Below, in pieces: positions 7,885 to 13,818 of a DNA stretch of 13,818 bases. A model generated the notes under the pieces. It was not told where the DNA came from, searched no databases, and saw only the letters and a list, made by a program, of their open reading frames with translations. The DNA comes from Saprospiraceae bacterium (GTDB lineage: Bacteria; Bacteroidota; Bacteroidia; Chitinophagales; Saprospiraceae), in the NCBI GenBank assembly GCA_020849825.1, contig JADZFP010000212.1, positions 1 to 13,818 of the forward strand, in the 5' to 3' direction. The first letter of the stretch is position 1. Each line of letters opens with the position of its first letter. The translations under genes were made by a program, and so were the position numbers.

Positions 7885-8340
7885 ATGAAGATTCGCCGTT
7901 GGCTCCTGGCGCTTGCCGGACTATTCGTTTTGATCCAAATTTTTCGCATTGACAAAGCGGTACCTGCTGTCGACCCGGCACAGGATTTTATCGCTATAGC
8001 CGCTCCGCCCCCCGAATTGCAGCAGGTGCTGAAATCGGCTTGTTACGATTGCCACTCCTACGAAACCCGCTACCCCTGGTATGCAGAAGTGGCGCCCGTG
8101 TCGTGGTGGCTGAAACACCACGTCAACGAGGGCCGCGAACACCTCAATTTTTCCACTTTCGGAGCGCTGTCGGACCGCGATCAGTTGCATGCCCTTGAAG
8201 AAAGTGTGGAAATGGTGGAAGAAGGCGAAATGCCGCTTGGCAGCTATACCTGGACCCACGCCGACGCGCGCCTGAGCGAAGCACAGAAAGCGCAGCTGGT
8301 GGCGTGGCTGAAAGGTTTTGGGGCAGTGGGAGCAAAGTGA
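7885..8340 (+). CDS. Membrane-anchored heme-binding (Haem_bd-type, CxxCH) protein
   Basis: This 151-residue protein is predicted to sit in the periplasm, held by an N-terminal hydrophobic segment (residues 5-20, WLLALAGLFVLIQIF) or exported by it. The c-type heme attachment motif CYDCH lies at 53-57, followed by ETRYPWY, APVSWWLKHHV and EGREHLNFS. These match from memory the Haem_bd family of Bacteroidota (PF14376-like). EEGEMPLGSYTWTH around 112-125 offers Met116 as a possible distal ligand. The family's exact role is not established; a small electron-transfer or redox-sensing role is inference. The ATG at 7885 is chosen because it starts the signal/anchor directly; the frame is open upstream to 7690, but that extension is not family-like. 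The gene is monocistronic, with a hairpin four bases after its stop. Confidence 0.88.
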   Translation: MKIRRWLLALAGLFVLIQIFRIDKAVPAVDPAQDFIAIAAPPPELQQVLKSACYDCHSYETRYPWYAEVAPVSWWLKHHVNEGREHLNFSTFGALSDRDQLHALEESVEMVEEGEMPLGSYTWTHADARLSEAQKAQLVAWLKGFGAVGAK

Positions 8341-8343
8341 CCT

Positions 8344-8392
8344 GAATGGAAAATCCCCGGCGCATTTCATATGCACCGGGGATTTTCCATTC
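8344..8392. terminator. Hairpin terminator between convergent genes, 17-bp perfect stem
   Basis: Bases 8344-8360 (GAATGGAAAATCCCCGG) are perfectly complementary to 8376-8392. A further GCAT/ATGC pairing inside (8362-8365 with 8371-8374) follows a C-A mismatch. It lies between the stop of the heme-binding gene (8340) and the stop of the small sorting-domain gene (8414). No U-tract follows the stem on either side; the only T-run is TTTT inside the stem. It probably ends or protects both transcripts, but it is not a canonical intrinsic terminator. Confidence 0.75.
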
Positions 8393-8413
8393 GACAGGTT
8401 TTCTGCCCAAAAA

Positions 8414-8719
8414 TTATCGCTTGTCCAGTTTCTGCGTCGTAATCACTTTATGATTGCGGTCGAGCAATTGCACGAGGTAGTAGCCTTTGGGAAGGTCGAG
8501 CAGAGAATAGCGTTCGCCCTTGACAAAATCGTATGCCTTGACCTGCTTGCCGACGAGATTGAAGACCAACACCTGACCCACGAGCTCGGAATTGTCGTTG
8601 ACGGAAAAATATTCGGTAGCCGGGTTGGGGTACACGGACAACTCGGGGCGGGCGGAACTTTGGGCGTTCAGGGCATAACCGGCGAGCACAAAAAAGATCA
8701 GGAGTACAAAATTTTTCAT
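8414..8719 (-). CDS. Small secreted protein consisting of signal peptide plus T9SS sorting domain
   Basis: This 101-residue protein has a Sec signal (MKNFVLLIFFVLAGYALNAQ, cleavage after residue 19 or 20). After about six residues, a complete T9SS type A sorting domain follows (about 26-101: LSVYPNPATEYFSV, VLVFNLVGKQV, LPKGYYLVQL, then VITTQKLDKR). There is essentially no passenger between signal and sorting domain. T9SS sorting domains normally lie at the end of large cargo and are cleaved as the cargo is attached or released. A near-standalone domain might be a minimal surface peptide, a decoy or scaffold for the T9SS, or the remnant of a longer cargo gene; none of these is shown by the sequence. 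The gene has its own candidate promoter and converges on the heme-binding gene. Confidence 0.85.
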   Translation of the reverse strand: MKNFVLLIFFVLAGYALNAQSSARPELSVYPNPATEYFSVNDNSELVGQVLVFNLVGKQVKAYDFVKGERYSLLDLPKGYYLVQLLDRNHKVITTQKLDKR

Positions 8720-8753
8720 CGGCAGAGCAGCGAATTTTTCTTGTTTTCGAAGG

Positions 8754-8784
8754 CAAAATAGGGATACTTATTCGGTACGGGCAA
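8754..8784 (-). promoter_or_regulatory. Candidate Bacteroidota-type promoter for the small sorting-domain gene
   Basis: On the minus strand, TTG (8784-8782), a 21-base spacer and TATTTTG (8760-8754) approximate the TTG / TAnnTTTG promoter of the phylum's primary sigma factor, one base short in the downstream box. Transcription would begin near 8748, leaving a leader of about 30 bases. The perfect palindrome TTAACGTTAA (8811-8820) lies upstream and could be a regulator site. Confidence 0.35.
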
Positions 8785-8922
8785 CCCGCTTTCGTATTTT
8801 TTTGTAAACATTAACGTTAACGGCGCAATATCCCCAAAGGTTTGCTATCCGTTGACATTTTTCCGGCAACCATTTCTTCCGGTTCTGCTGCCGCTCCCTC
8901 AAATCCGCGCTGCTGCGCCGGC

Positions 8923-9675
8923 TCATTGTCCGGGTTTGCGGTAAATCTCGAATTTCCCCAGTCCCGTCCGTTGCAGCCAGTGATTGAAGGAGACTCTGAG
9001 AACGCCCAGGCCATACTTCATGCTGCGTCGGAAGTTGATACTCGAGGCTTCGTCGAAGTATTTGGTAGGGCAGGTCACTTCGGCGATATCGAAGCCGGCG
9101 TAGATGATCTGGGAGAGCATCTCGTTGTCGAACACGAAATCGTCGGAGTTGCGGTTGTAGTCGATCGCCTGCAGCACTTCGCGGCTGAATGCCCGGTAGC
9201 CGGTGTGGTATTCGGAGAGTTTGTAGTGGACCAGGGTGTTCTGGGTGAAGGTCAGGAAGCGGTTGGCCACGTATTTGTACATGGGCATGCCACCTTTGCG
9301 CGCCCCCATTCCCAGGATGCGCGAGCCCAGCACTACCGGGTAGAGTTCTTCCCCGATGATATTGACCATGGAGGGGATGAGTTTCGGGGTGTACTGGTAG
9401 TCGGGGTGCAACATGATAACGATGTCGCCGCCGATTTCCAGGGCTTTGTTGTAGAGAGATTTCTGGTTGCCGCCGTAGCCTTTGTTGCGTTCGTGCACGA
9501 TGACGTGCCTGATGCCCAGGCTGCGGCCGAGTTCGGCGGTATTGTCGCGGCTGTGGTCGTCGCAGAGGATGACCTCGTCGACCAGATCGAAGGGGATTTC
9601 GCGATAGGTTTTTTCGAGCGTTTTGGCGGCGTTATAAGCCGGCAGAACGACGACTACTTTTTTTCCTTTGTACAT
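8923..9675 (-). CDS. Family 2 glycosyltransferase (DPM1-like)
   Basis: This 250-residue soluble GT-A-fold enzyme is predicted to move a sugar from a nucleotide-sugar donor to a lipid or polysaccharide acceptor at the cytoplasmic face of the membrane. The N-terminal strand VVVVLPAYNAAKTL (7-20) is typical of the family. CDDHSRDNT (38-46) supplies nucleotide-binding Asp39/Asp40, HERNKGYGGNQ (61-71) follows, and HPDYQY (90-95) occupies the position of the DxD metal site with Asp92. GSRILGMGARKGGMP and HTGYRAFSREVL (157-168) resemble dolichol-phosphate-mannose-synthase-like members. There are no C-terminal membrane helices, unlike longer DPM/GtrB proteins. Donor and acceptor cannot be read from the sequence. 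It begins 18 bases after the DUF5606 stop, so co-transcription with that gene is likely. No clear terminator follows in 8720-8922. Confidence 0.9.
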   Translation of the reverse strand: MYKGKKVVVVLPAYNAAKTLEKTYREIPFDLVDEVILCDDHSRDNTAELGRSLGIRHVIVHERNKGYGGNQKSLYNKALEIGGDIVIMLHPDYQYTPKLIPSMVNIIGEELYPVVLGSRILGMGARKGGMPMYKYVANRFLTFTQNTLVHYKLSEYHTGYRAFSREVLQAIDYNRNSDDFVFDNEMLSQIIYAGFDIAEVTCPTKYFDEASSINFRRSMKYGLGVLRVSFNHWLQRTGLGKFEIYRKPGQ

Positions 9676-9693
9676 AACGTTTGGGCAAGGGCA

Positions 9694-10158
9694 TCAGGCT
9701 TCTGTGCCGGTTTCGGTCGGTTTTTCGACAATTTCGGCGTTTTCAGCGTTTTCGGCTTCCTTTTGGGCTTCGGCGAAAATGTTTTTGTCGCGCATAAACA
9801 GGAACCATTTCACGCACTTTTTAATGTCATTGATGTGTACGCGGTCCTGATCGTGTTCGGGCAGAATAGCGGTAAAATATTGCCGGAATTCGGCGCTGGA
9901 AGCACTGGCGGCAGGAGGCGGCGTTTGCTCGAACTGGTCGAGCATTTTTTGAAAAACGTCGGCAAGCGCGATGGTTCCTTCTTCCGTCTCCGTGTATACG
10001 GCAATAGACGCCAGCGGAGTGATCTGCCCCTGGCGGGCAGCAACGAAGCGGGTGCGACCCTCGTGTTTGTCTTCGATCAGCAGGCCGTTGCTGCGGGAGG
10101 CAACCAGTTTGTGTACGCCGGGGAAGCCGGCAATGACGAGGTATTTGTCTAAATTCAC
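9694..10158 (-). CDS. DUF5606 family protein, GTG start
   Basis: This 154-residue cytoplasmic protein of unknown function belongs, from memory, to a family restricted to Bacteroidota. The N-terminal part (about 1-75) reads LVIAGFPGVHKLVASRSNGLLIED, ITPLASIAVYTETEEGTIAL. The middle has FRQYFTAILPEHDQDRVHINDIKKCVKWF (about 100-128), the most family-like stretch. The C-terminal tail is rich in Glu, Ala and Thr and probably disordered. The start codon is GTG (minus strand, 10158-10156). The frame upstream reaches a stop in the repeat (10182-10180) with no ATG, so GTG is the only reasonable start. It lies about 200 bases downstream of frr, across the repeat-filled spacer, and 18 bases upstream of the glycosyltransferase gene. 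Confidence 0.87.
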   Translation of the reverse strand: MNLDKYLVIAGFPGVHKLVASRSNGLLIEDKHEGRTRFVAARQGQITPLASIAVYTETEEGTIALADVFQKMLDQFEQTPPPAASASSAEFRQYFTAILPEHDQDRVHINDIKKCVKWFLFMRDKNIFAEAQKEAENAENAEIVEKPTETGTEA

Positions 10159-10162
10159 TTTA

Positions 10163-10358
10163 TTTAATGTGCTAATGTGCTAATGAGGGAATGTGCTAAT
10201 GTGCTAATGAGGGAATGTGCTAATATGCTAATGAGGGAATGTGCTAATGTGCTAATGAGGGAATGTGCTAATGTGCTAATGAGGAGAGAAACGTACTGCC
10301 CCAATAGTCCACAACCGCCCATTAGCACATTAACTCATTAGCCCATTAGCACATTAAA
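10163..10358. repeat. Large inverted repeat filling the frr-DUF5606 spacer
   Basis: Bases 10163-10201 and 10320-10358 are reverse complements over 39 positions with three mismatches. The left arm is the beginning of the 24-bp tandem array; the right arm is an inverted, slightly diverged version of the same octamer sequence. The right arm stops exactly where the frr stop codon begins (10359), and the left arm starts four bases from the GTG of the DUF5606 gene. A minus-strand transcript could fold the whole spacer into a long hairpin, with most of the array and the unique segment 10286-10319 in the loop. Confidence 0.9.
10166..10285. repeat. 24-bp tandem repeat, five copies, built from octamers
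   Basis: Five head-to-tail units of 24 bases start at 10166, 10190, 10214, 10238 and 10262. Each unit is two AATGTGCT octamers followed by AATGAGGG, so the array is also fifteen variants of an 8-bp AATGxGxx word. Units 1, 2 and 4 are identical. Unit 3 has one G-to-A change (AATATGCT) and unit 5 ends in A instead of G. The near-identity implies recent expansion or ongoing homogenisation. The array lies between two genes transcribed on the minus strand. Confidence 0.95.
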
Positions 10359-10919
10359 TTAAACGGTCATGATTTCTTTTTCCTTGACGGTAACGACCTT
10401 TTCTACCTGCTCGACGTATTTATTGACCAGGTCCTGGAGTTCGGTTTCCTTGCGTTTGCCCATGTCTTCCGGGAGGCCTTCTTTGACGGCCTTTTTGATG
10501 TGGTCCAGGGCTTTGTGGCGGGCGTTGCGCACGCCAACCTTGCTTTCTTCTCCGGCATGTTTGGCTTTTTTCACCAGTTCCTTGCGGCGTTCTTCGGTGA
10601 GCGGCGGCACAGCGAGGCGGATTATTTCACCGTCGTTGGCGGGCGTGATGCCGAGGTTGGCGTTGATGAGCGCGCGTTCGATAGGGCCGAGCATATTGCG
10701 TTCCCAGGGCTGGATGATGATGGTTCGGGCATCGGCGACCTGAACGTTGGCGACCTGGGCGAGCAGGGTGGGGGAGCCGTAATACTCGACGTGAATGTCT
10801 TGAATAAGATTGGTAGAGGCTTTGCCGGTGCGGAGCTTGGCCAGCTCGTGGTCGAGGTGCTCCAGTGCTTTGTCCATGTGGGCCTTTGCTTCGGCCATGG
10901 TTTTACTGACGTCTTCCAT
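10359..10919 (-). CDS. frr: Ribosome recycling factor
   Basis: This 186-residue cytoplasmic factor, with EF-G, splits post-termination ribosomes. Hallmarks in order: LAKLRTGKAS near 35-45, VEYYGSPTLLAQVANV (hinge and start of domain II), DARTIIIQPWE, IERALINANLGITPANDG, IRLAVPPLTEERRKELVKKAK, then the long C-terminal helix with VGVRNARHKALDHIKKA. The length matches the family. The ATG at 10919 (MEDVSKTM) fits; the frame remains open to 11003, but that 28-residue extension is not part of the family. The usual neighbour pyrH is absent: upstream is the divergent phosphatase gene. The TAA stop abuts the inverted-repeat arm. Confidence 0.97.
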   Translation of the reverse strand: MEDVSKTMAEAKAHMDKALEHLDHELAKLRTGKASTNLIQDIHVEYYGSPTLLAQVANVQVADARTIIIQPWERNMLGPIERALINANLGITPANDGEIIRLAVPPLTEERRKELVKKAKHAGEESKVGVRNARHKALDHIKKAVKEGLPEDMGKRKETELQDLVNKYVEQVEKVVTVKEKEIMTV

Positions 10920-11094
10920 ATTTGGAGAGTATGCGGATGGGTGAAATTTCGAATGGGCGCAAAGTTCCGAAGTTTTCAACGGAATGTAAAAAAGCTGCCG
11001 CAAAATGTCGGTTTTTGCTTTTTCAACCGGCGCCCGAGGGTTCGGATACGGGCAATTGGGTTTTGTCCGTACCTTCCCGCTGCTTTAACGTGCC
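10920..11094. other. Divergent intergenic region between frr and the phosphatase gene
   Basis: These 175 bases should carry the promoters of frr (minus) and the phosphatase gene (plus). I could not place a convincing TTG / TAnnTTTG pair for either; TACCTTCC at 11070-11077 is a weak partial match for the plus strand. No small gene, terminator or repeat is evident. Confidence 0.4.
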
Positions 11095-12345
11095 ATGCCC
11101 GAACTACACGAAATAAAACGAACCCTGTCTCAGATCGAAAAACTGGAACGGGAGGTTCACCTCAAGCAACTGCAAATCACCAGCTTGCTGGCCATCACAC
11201 AGGCGATCAATGAAAATGTGTCGTCGGAAGGCTTGTTCGATATGTACAATTCCTTCCTGCGCTGGGAGATCGGTATTAAACGTATGGCCTTGTTTTTCCG
11301 CGAAACCGGGTACTGGGAATGCAAAACCTTTTTGGGAGTCGGCACGGAATTGCTCGATCAGGACATCAGCAAGCAACTGCACCGCTTTCGCAGCAAGCAA
11401 CGCATCGATGCGAGCGAAGAACACCCATTTCTGCGGGAATTCGACATCGTCATACCTGTCATGCACAAAGACGAGGCGATTGCATACACCTTTCTGGGAG
11501 GGTTTTCCGACGACGATGATGTGTACAACAAAGTACAATTCGTCACGACCATCACCAACGTGATCGCCGTGGCCATCGAAAACAAACGCCTGTTCAAAAC
11601 CCAGCTGCGCCAGGAAGTGCTCAACCGGGAGGTCGAGCTGGCCGCCGAAATACAGCGCACCCTGGTGCCCAACCGGCTGCCCGCCGGAGAAAAATACCAG
11701 CTGTCGAGCATTTACAAGCCGCACTTCGCCGTCGGCGGCGATTATTACGACGTCATCGAGTTTCCCGATGAAAGCCTGGCATTTTGTATCGCCGACATCA
11801 CTGGGAAAGGTGTATCAGCCGCGCTCCTGATGGCCAATTTCCAGGCCAACCTGCGCACGCTCGTCACCCGCTGCGACACACTCGAGGAGATCGTGCGCGA
11901 AATGAATACGGCGGTGTACCGCGTCACGCAGGGCGACCGCTTCATTACGCTGTTTTTGGGTAAATACGACCCCGGCACCCGCACCCTGCACTACATCAAT
12001 GCCGGCCACACGCCGCCGCTGTTGTTCAGCAACGGCGAAATCAGTCGCCTGAAAAACGGCTGTACGGTGCTCGGCTGGATGCCCGAATTGCCTTTTCTGG
12101 AGATCGGCGGTATGTGCCTCACCAACGAATCGGTGCTGTTCTCCTACACCGACGGCCTCACCGATATCCGCAACCGCGCGGGGGAAGAGTTCGGAGAAGA
12201 AAATCTTTTGACCTTCTTGCGCGATAATGCCGAAGGCAGCAGCGCAAAAGAATTGAATACCAAATTGTTCGCGGCCATCGAAGCCTTCCGCGAAAGGCAG
12301 GCTTATCCCGACGATATTACGGTGCTGACCTGCAAATTCTTTTAA
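11095..12345 (+). CDS. PP2C-family serine/threonine phosphatase, SpoIIE/RsbU type, with N-terminal sensor-like domain
   Basis: This 416-residue cytoplasmic signalling phosphatase is predicted to remove phosphate from Ser/Thr on a partner such as an anti-anti-sigma (STAS) protein. Residues 1-30 form a short coiled coil. About 30-165 look like a GAF-type sensor domain (ITQAINENVSSEGLFDMY to VIAVAIENKRLF). A linker helix (EVELAAEIQRTLVPNRLP, 179-196) leads into the SpoIIE domain (about 200-415). Metal-binding and catalytic motifs are intact: GGDYYD (214-219), DITGKG (234-239), NAGHTPP (302-308), YTDGLTD (351-357) and PDDIT (405-409). The ligand sensed and the partner cannot be read from the sequence; no STAS, kinase or sigma-factor gene is visible. 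The gene is divergent from frr. A weak terminator-like hairpin lies just downstream. Confidence 0.93.
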   Translation: MPELHEIKRTLSQIEKLEREVHLKQLQITSLLAITQAINENVSSEGLFDMYNSFLRWEIGIKRMALFFRETGYWECKTFLGVGTELLDQDISKQLHRFRSKQRIDASEEHPFLREFDIVIPVMHKDEAIAYTFLGGFSDDDDVYNKVQFVTTITNVIAVAIENKRLFKTQLRQEVLNREVELAAEIQRTLVPNRLPAGEKYQLSSIYKPHFAVGGDYYDVIEFPDESLAFCIADITGKGVSAALLMANFQANLRTLVTRCDTLEEIVREMNTAVYRVTQGDRFITLFLGKYDPGTRTLHYINAGHTPPLLFSNGEISRLKNGCTVLGWMPELPFLEIGGMCLTNESVLFSYTDGLTDIRNRAGEEFGEENLLTFLRDNAEGSSAKELNTKLFAAIEAFRERQAYPDDITVLTCKFF

Positions 12346-12447
12346 AAAAATTGCTTTCTTTGCAACGTAATCCAAGCCTCGCCTGTCTCAACGAAAAGGC
12401 TTTTTTAGAAGCTCCACCAATCTTTTTCTAACCAAATTATTGTACGT
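12346..12447 (+). promoter_or_regulatory. Intergenic segment with weak terminator-like hairpin and candidate promoter
   Basis: AAGCCT (12374-12379) can pair with AGGCTT (12397-12402), followed by T through 12406, a weak intrinsic terminator for the phosphatase gene. A promoter-like TTTCTTTGC (12355-12363, one mismatch to TAnnTTTG) lies upstream of that hairpin, so if it is used the hairpin would sit in the leader of the porin-like gene. I see no upstream TTG box at the right distance, so both calls are tentative. Confidence 0.35.
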
Positions 12448-13083
12448 ATGAAGACTGTACTCAAAACCACCCTGATCGGCGCCCTGCTCTTCGGTTGCCT
12501 CAATTTCGCCGCTGCTCAGGTGAATTTCGGCTTCAAAGCCGGCCTCAACCTGGCCAACGTCAATTTCAGCGAAGAATTCGACGATCTGGTCGACCCCAAA
12601 ATGCTGATCACCTTCCAGGCCGGCGTTATTGCGGACATCAATATCTCCGAACACATCGCCATCCAGCCCGGCCTTCTGCTCGTCGGCAAAGGTTTTAAAA
12701 TCGACGACGACCTCTCCGGCAAGGGCAGTAGCAACCCGATGTACCTGCAGGTGCCGGTGAACGTGCTCTACAAAGGCAACATGTTCTATGTCGGCGCAGG
12801 CCCGTATGTGGGCTACGGCCTGTATGGCAAGGTCAAACAAGACGGCTTTGATGATCAGGACCTCAACTTTGGTAGCGAAGTGGACGACGACTATGCTGCG
12901 CTCGACTTCGGCGCCAATATCGAAGCCGGCGTGGACCTCGGTATGATCCGCGTTGGTGCCGGCTACGCCCTCGGGCTGGCCAACATCTTCCCGGCCGACT
13001 TCCGTGAAGGCAGCGACATTTCTGCCAAGCACGGCGTCATCAGCGTCAACGTAGCCTACATGTTCGGCGGCGGCGACGAATAA
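12448..13083 (+). CDS. Outer-membrane beta-barrel (porin family) protein, copy 1
   Basis: This 211-residue protein is predicted to be an eight-stranded-type outer-membrane barrel of the PF13568-like group, common in Bacteroidota; its function is unknown. A signal peptide (MKTVLKTTLIGALLFG...) ends at FAAAQ, with the mature chain starting near residue 24-25. Alternating strands with Gly and aromatic residues follow: VNFGFKAGLNLANVNF, FQAGVIADINISEHIAIQPGLLLVGKG, YLQVPVNVLYKGNMFYVGAGPYVGYGL, DFGANIEAGVDLGMIRVGAGYALGL, ending VISVNVAYMFGGG. An acidic loop lies at about 130-150. The last residues (GGGDE) extend past the terminal strand rather than ending on an aromatic residue. The second copy at 13382 is clearly paralogous. 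A strong terminator follows. Confidence 0.9.
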   Translation: MKTVLKTTLIGALLFGCLNFAAAQVNFGFKAGLNLANVNFSEEFDDLVDPKMLITFQAGVIADINISEHIAIQPGLLLVGKGFKIDDDLSGKGSSNPMYLQVPVNVLYKGNMFYVGAGPYVGYGLYGKVKQDGFDDQDLNFGSEVDDDYAALDFGANIEAGVDLGMIRVGAGYALGLANIFPADFREGSDISAKHGVISVNVAYMFGGGDE

Positions 13084-13110
13084 TTGATTCGCAACTCCGA
13101 TTAAATCAGG

Positions 13111-13144
13111 CTGCCGGTTGCGTCACCGCAACCGGCAGTTTTTT
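13111..13144 (+). terminator. Strong intrinsic terminator
   Basis: A perfect 12-bp stem, CTGCCGGTTGCG (13111-13122) with CGCAACCGGCAG (13127-13138), closes on a TCAC loop and is followed by six T (13139-13144). It lies 27 bases after the stop of porin copy 1 and should end that transcript before copy 2, so the two paralogs are probably separate transcription units. Confidence 0.96.
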
Positions 13145-13381
13145 AGTGTTCCCGTAATCAGAATGTTACGGAAATACTAAAAAGTTGCAGGAGTGAATCT
13201 CTTTGCCATTTATTTGCCCCACCAATACCGATCATATGATTTAATCCTGCGACATGCATCCACCGGGATAAGGAAAATACAAAAAGTTAAGGCGAAGTTA
13301 TCCTTCGGCGGCTTTTATAACAATGCTCGTACGAGGTTCGTTCGAGGGAATATTATTAACCTGTTCAATCATTTCTACATC
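13145..13381 (+). promoter_or_regulatory. Upstream region of porin copy 2 with candidate promoter and leader
   Basis: TTG (13185-13187), a 21-base spacer and TTTATTTG (13209-13216) resemble the Bacteroidota promoter with one mismatch. This would leave a long leader of roughly 160 bases. In that leader are the palindromes ATCATATGAT (13231-13240) and CTCGTACGAG (13326-13335), and a small hairpin (CGAAG 13293-13297 with CTTCG 13303-13307) followed by CTTTT. No riboswitch family is recognised and no small gene is evident. Confidence 0.3.
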
Positions 13382-13818
13382 ATGAAATCACCTTTCAAAA
13401 TTGCCCTGTTCACGTTTGCCCTTATGGGCATTGCCCGTCTTGCCGAAGCACAGATCAACTTTGGCGTCAAGGCCGGTCTCAACCTGGCCAACATGTATTA
13501 CAGCGACGATTTTGGCGCGCTCGACCCCAAAATGATCCCTACTTTTCAAGTCGGGGTGATTGCCGACATCAATCTGTCCGACAATTTTGCCATTCAGCCC
13601 GGCTTGCTATTGGTGGGCAAGGGTACCCGGCAAAAGGAAGAATCTGCTTCTTTCAAGTATTACAGCAATCCTTATTACCTGCAGGTACCGGTCAATTTCC
13701 TGTATAAAAACAACTTGTTCTATGCCGGAGTCGGCCCGTATGTCGGGTTTGGCCTTTTTGGAAAAGACAAAGTGGAGTTTCCGGGTACGAACCAGACGGG
13801 AAACATTTCCTTCGGCAG
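13382..13818 (+). CDS. Outer-membrane beta-barrel protein, copy 2 (cut by window end)
   Basis: The gene runs off the window after 145 codons. The translation starts MKSPFKIALFTFALMG, a signal peptide ending AEAQ, then INFGVKAGLNLANMYYS, FQVGVIADINLSDNFAIQPG, LLLVGKG, YLQVPVNFLYKNNLFYAGVG and PYVGFGLFGKDKV. It lines up with copy 1 almost without gaps across the visible part. Signal peptide and loops (RQKEESASFKYY here, KIDDDLSGKGSS in copy 1) differ most; strands are nearly identical. This is a tandem duplication of an outer-membrane barrel. The function is unknown, and the missing 3' end should hold about 65-75 more residues if it is as long as copy 1. Confidence 0.9.
   Translation, partial: MKSPFKIALFTFALMGIARLAEAQINFGVKAGLNLANMYYSDDFGALDPKMIPTFQVGVIADINLSDNFAIQPGLLLVGKGTRQKEESASFKYYSNPYYLQVPVNFLYKNNLFYAGVGPYVGFGLFGKDKVEFPGTNQTGNISFG

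Noticed and set aside
8842..10152. 436-codon plus-strand open frame across the glycosyltransferase and DUF5606 genes
   Set aside because: It spans two recognisable genes and their spacer in antisense; its sequence shows no family signature.
10163..10358. CRISPR array
   Set aside because: The units are directly contiguous with no unique spacers, the array includes an inverted copy, and there are no cas genes.
13170..13294. Loosely similar A-rich strings (GAAATACTAAAAAGTTG and GAAAATACAAAAAGTTA) about 100 bases apart
   Set aside because: The match needs gaps and is dominated by A-runs; it is not convincing as a direct repeat.

Overview
The window looks like chromosomal DNA of a Bacteroidota bacterium, most likely from the Saprospiria or a neighbouring lineage. 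Three predicted proteins end in type IX secretion system (T9SS) type A sorting domains. There is a giant protein with SprB-type repeats, a DUF5606 protein, a Haem_bd-type protein and OmpX-like beta-barrels beginning right after an A-Q signal cleavage site. There are no clear Shine-Dalgarno sequences, and the base composition is moderately GC-rich. The class-level assignment is inference.

Layout. Positions 1-272 are AT-rich and hold a 37-bp inverted repeat but no gene I can support. Positions 273-1790 (+) encode a secreted beta-propeller-like T9SS cargo. It converges on a 1925-residue secreted metalloprotease/adhesin (1901-7678, -). Between them lie a perfect 21-bp-arm palindrome and a bidirectional terminator. 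Divergent from the protease is a small membrane-anchored CxxCH heme-binding protein (7885-8340, +). It converges, through a 17-bp-stem hairpin, on a 101-residue protein that is little more than a signal peptide and a sorting domain (8414-8719, -).

Next comes a minus-strand cluster: frr (10359-10919), a GTG-started DUF5606 gene (9694-10158) and a family 2 glycosyltransferase (8923-9675). The spacer between frr and the DUF5606 gene is filled almost to the base by five copies of a 24-bp repeat plus an inverted copy. Divergent from frr is a SpoIIE/RsbU-type PP2C phosphatase with an N-terminal sensor-like domain (11095-12345, +). Two tandem paralogous outer-membrane beta-barrel genes follow (12448-13083 and 13382 to the window end, both +), separated by a strong intrinsic terminator.

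How the parts relate. The secreted proteins share an export route (Sec, then T9SS), but nothing here encodes T9SS machinery. The frr cluster is housekeeping. The phosphatase is a signalling protein with no partner in view. I see no phage, CRISPR, tRNA, rRNA or transposase gene. The most unusual items are the repeat that fills the frr-DUF5606 spacer, the strictly alternating cysteine pattern in the ten SprB-like repeats, and the near-standalone sorting-domain protein.
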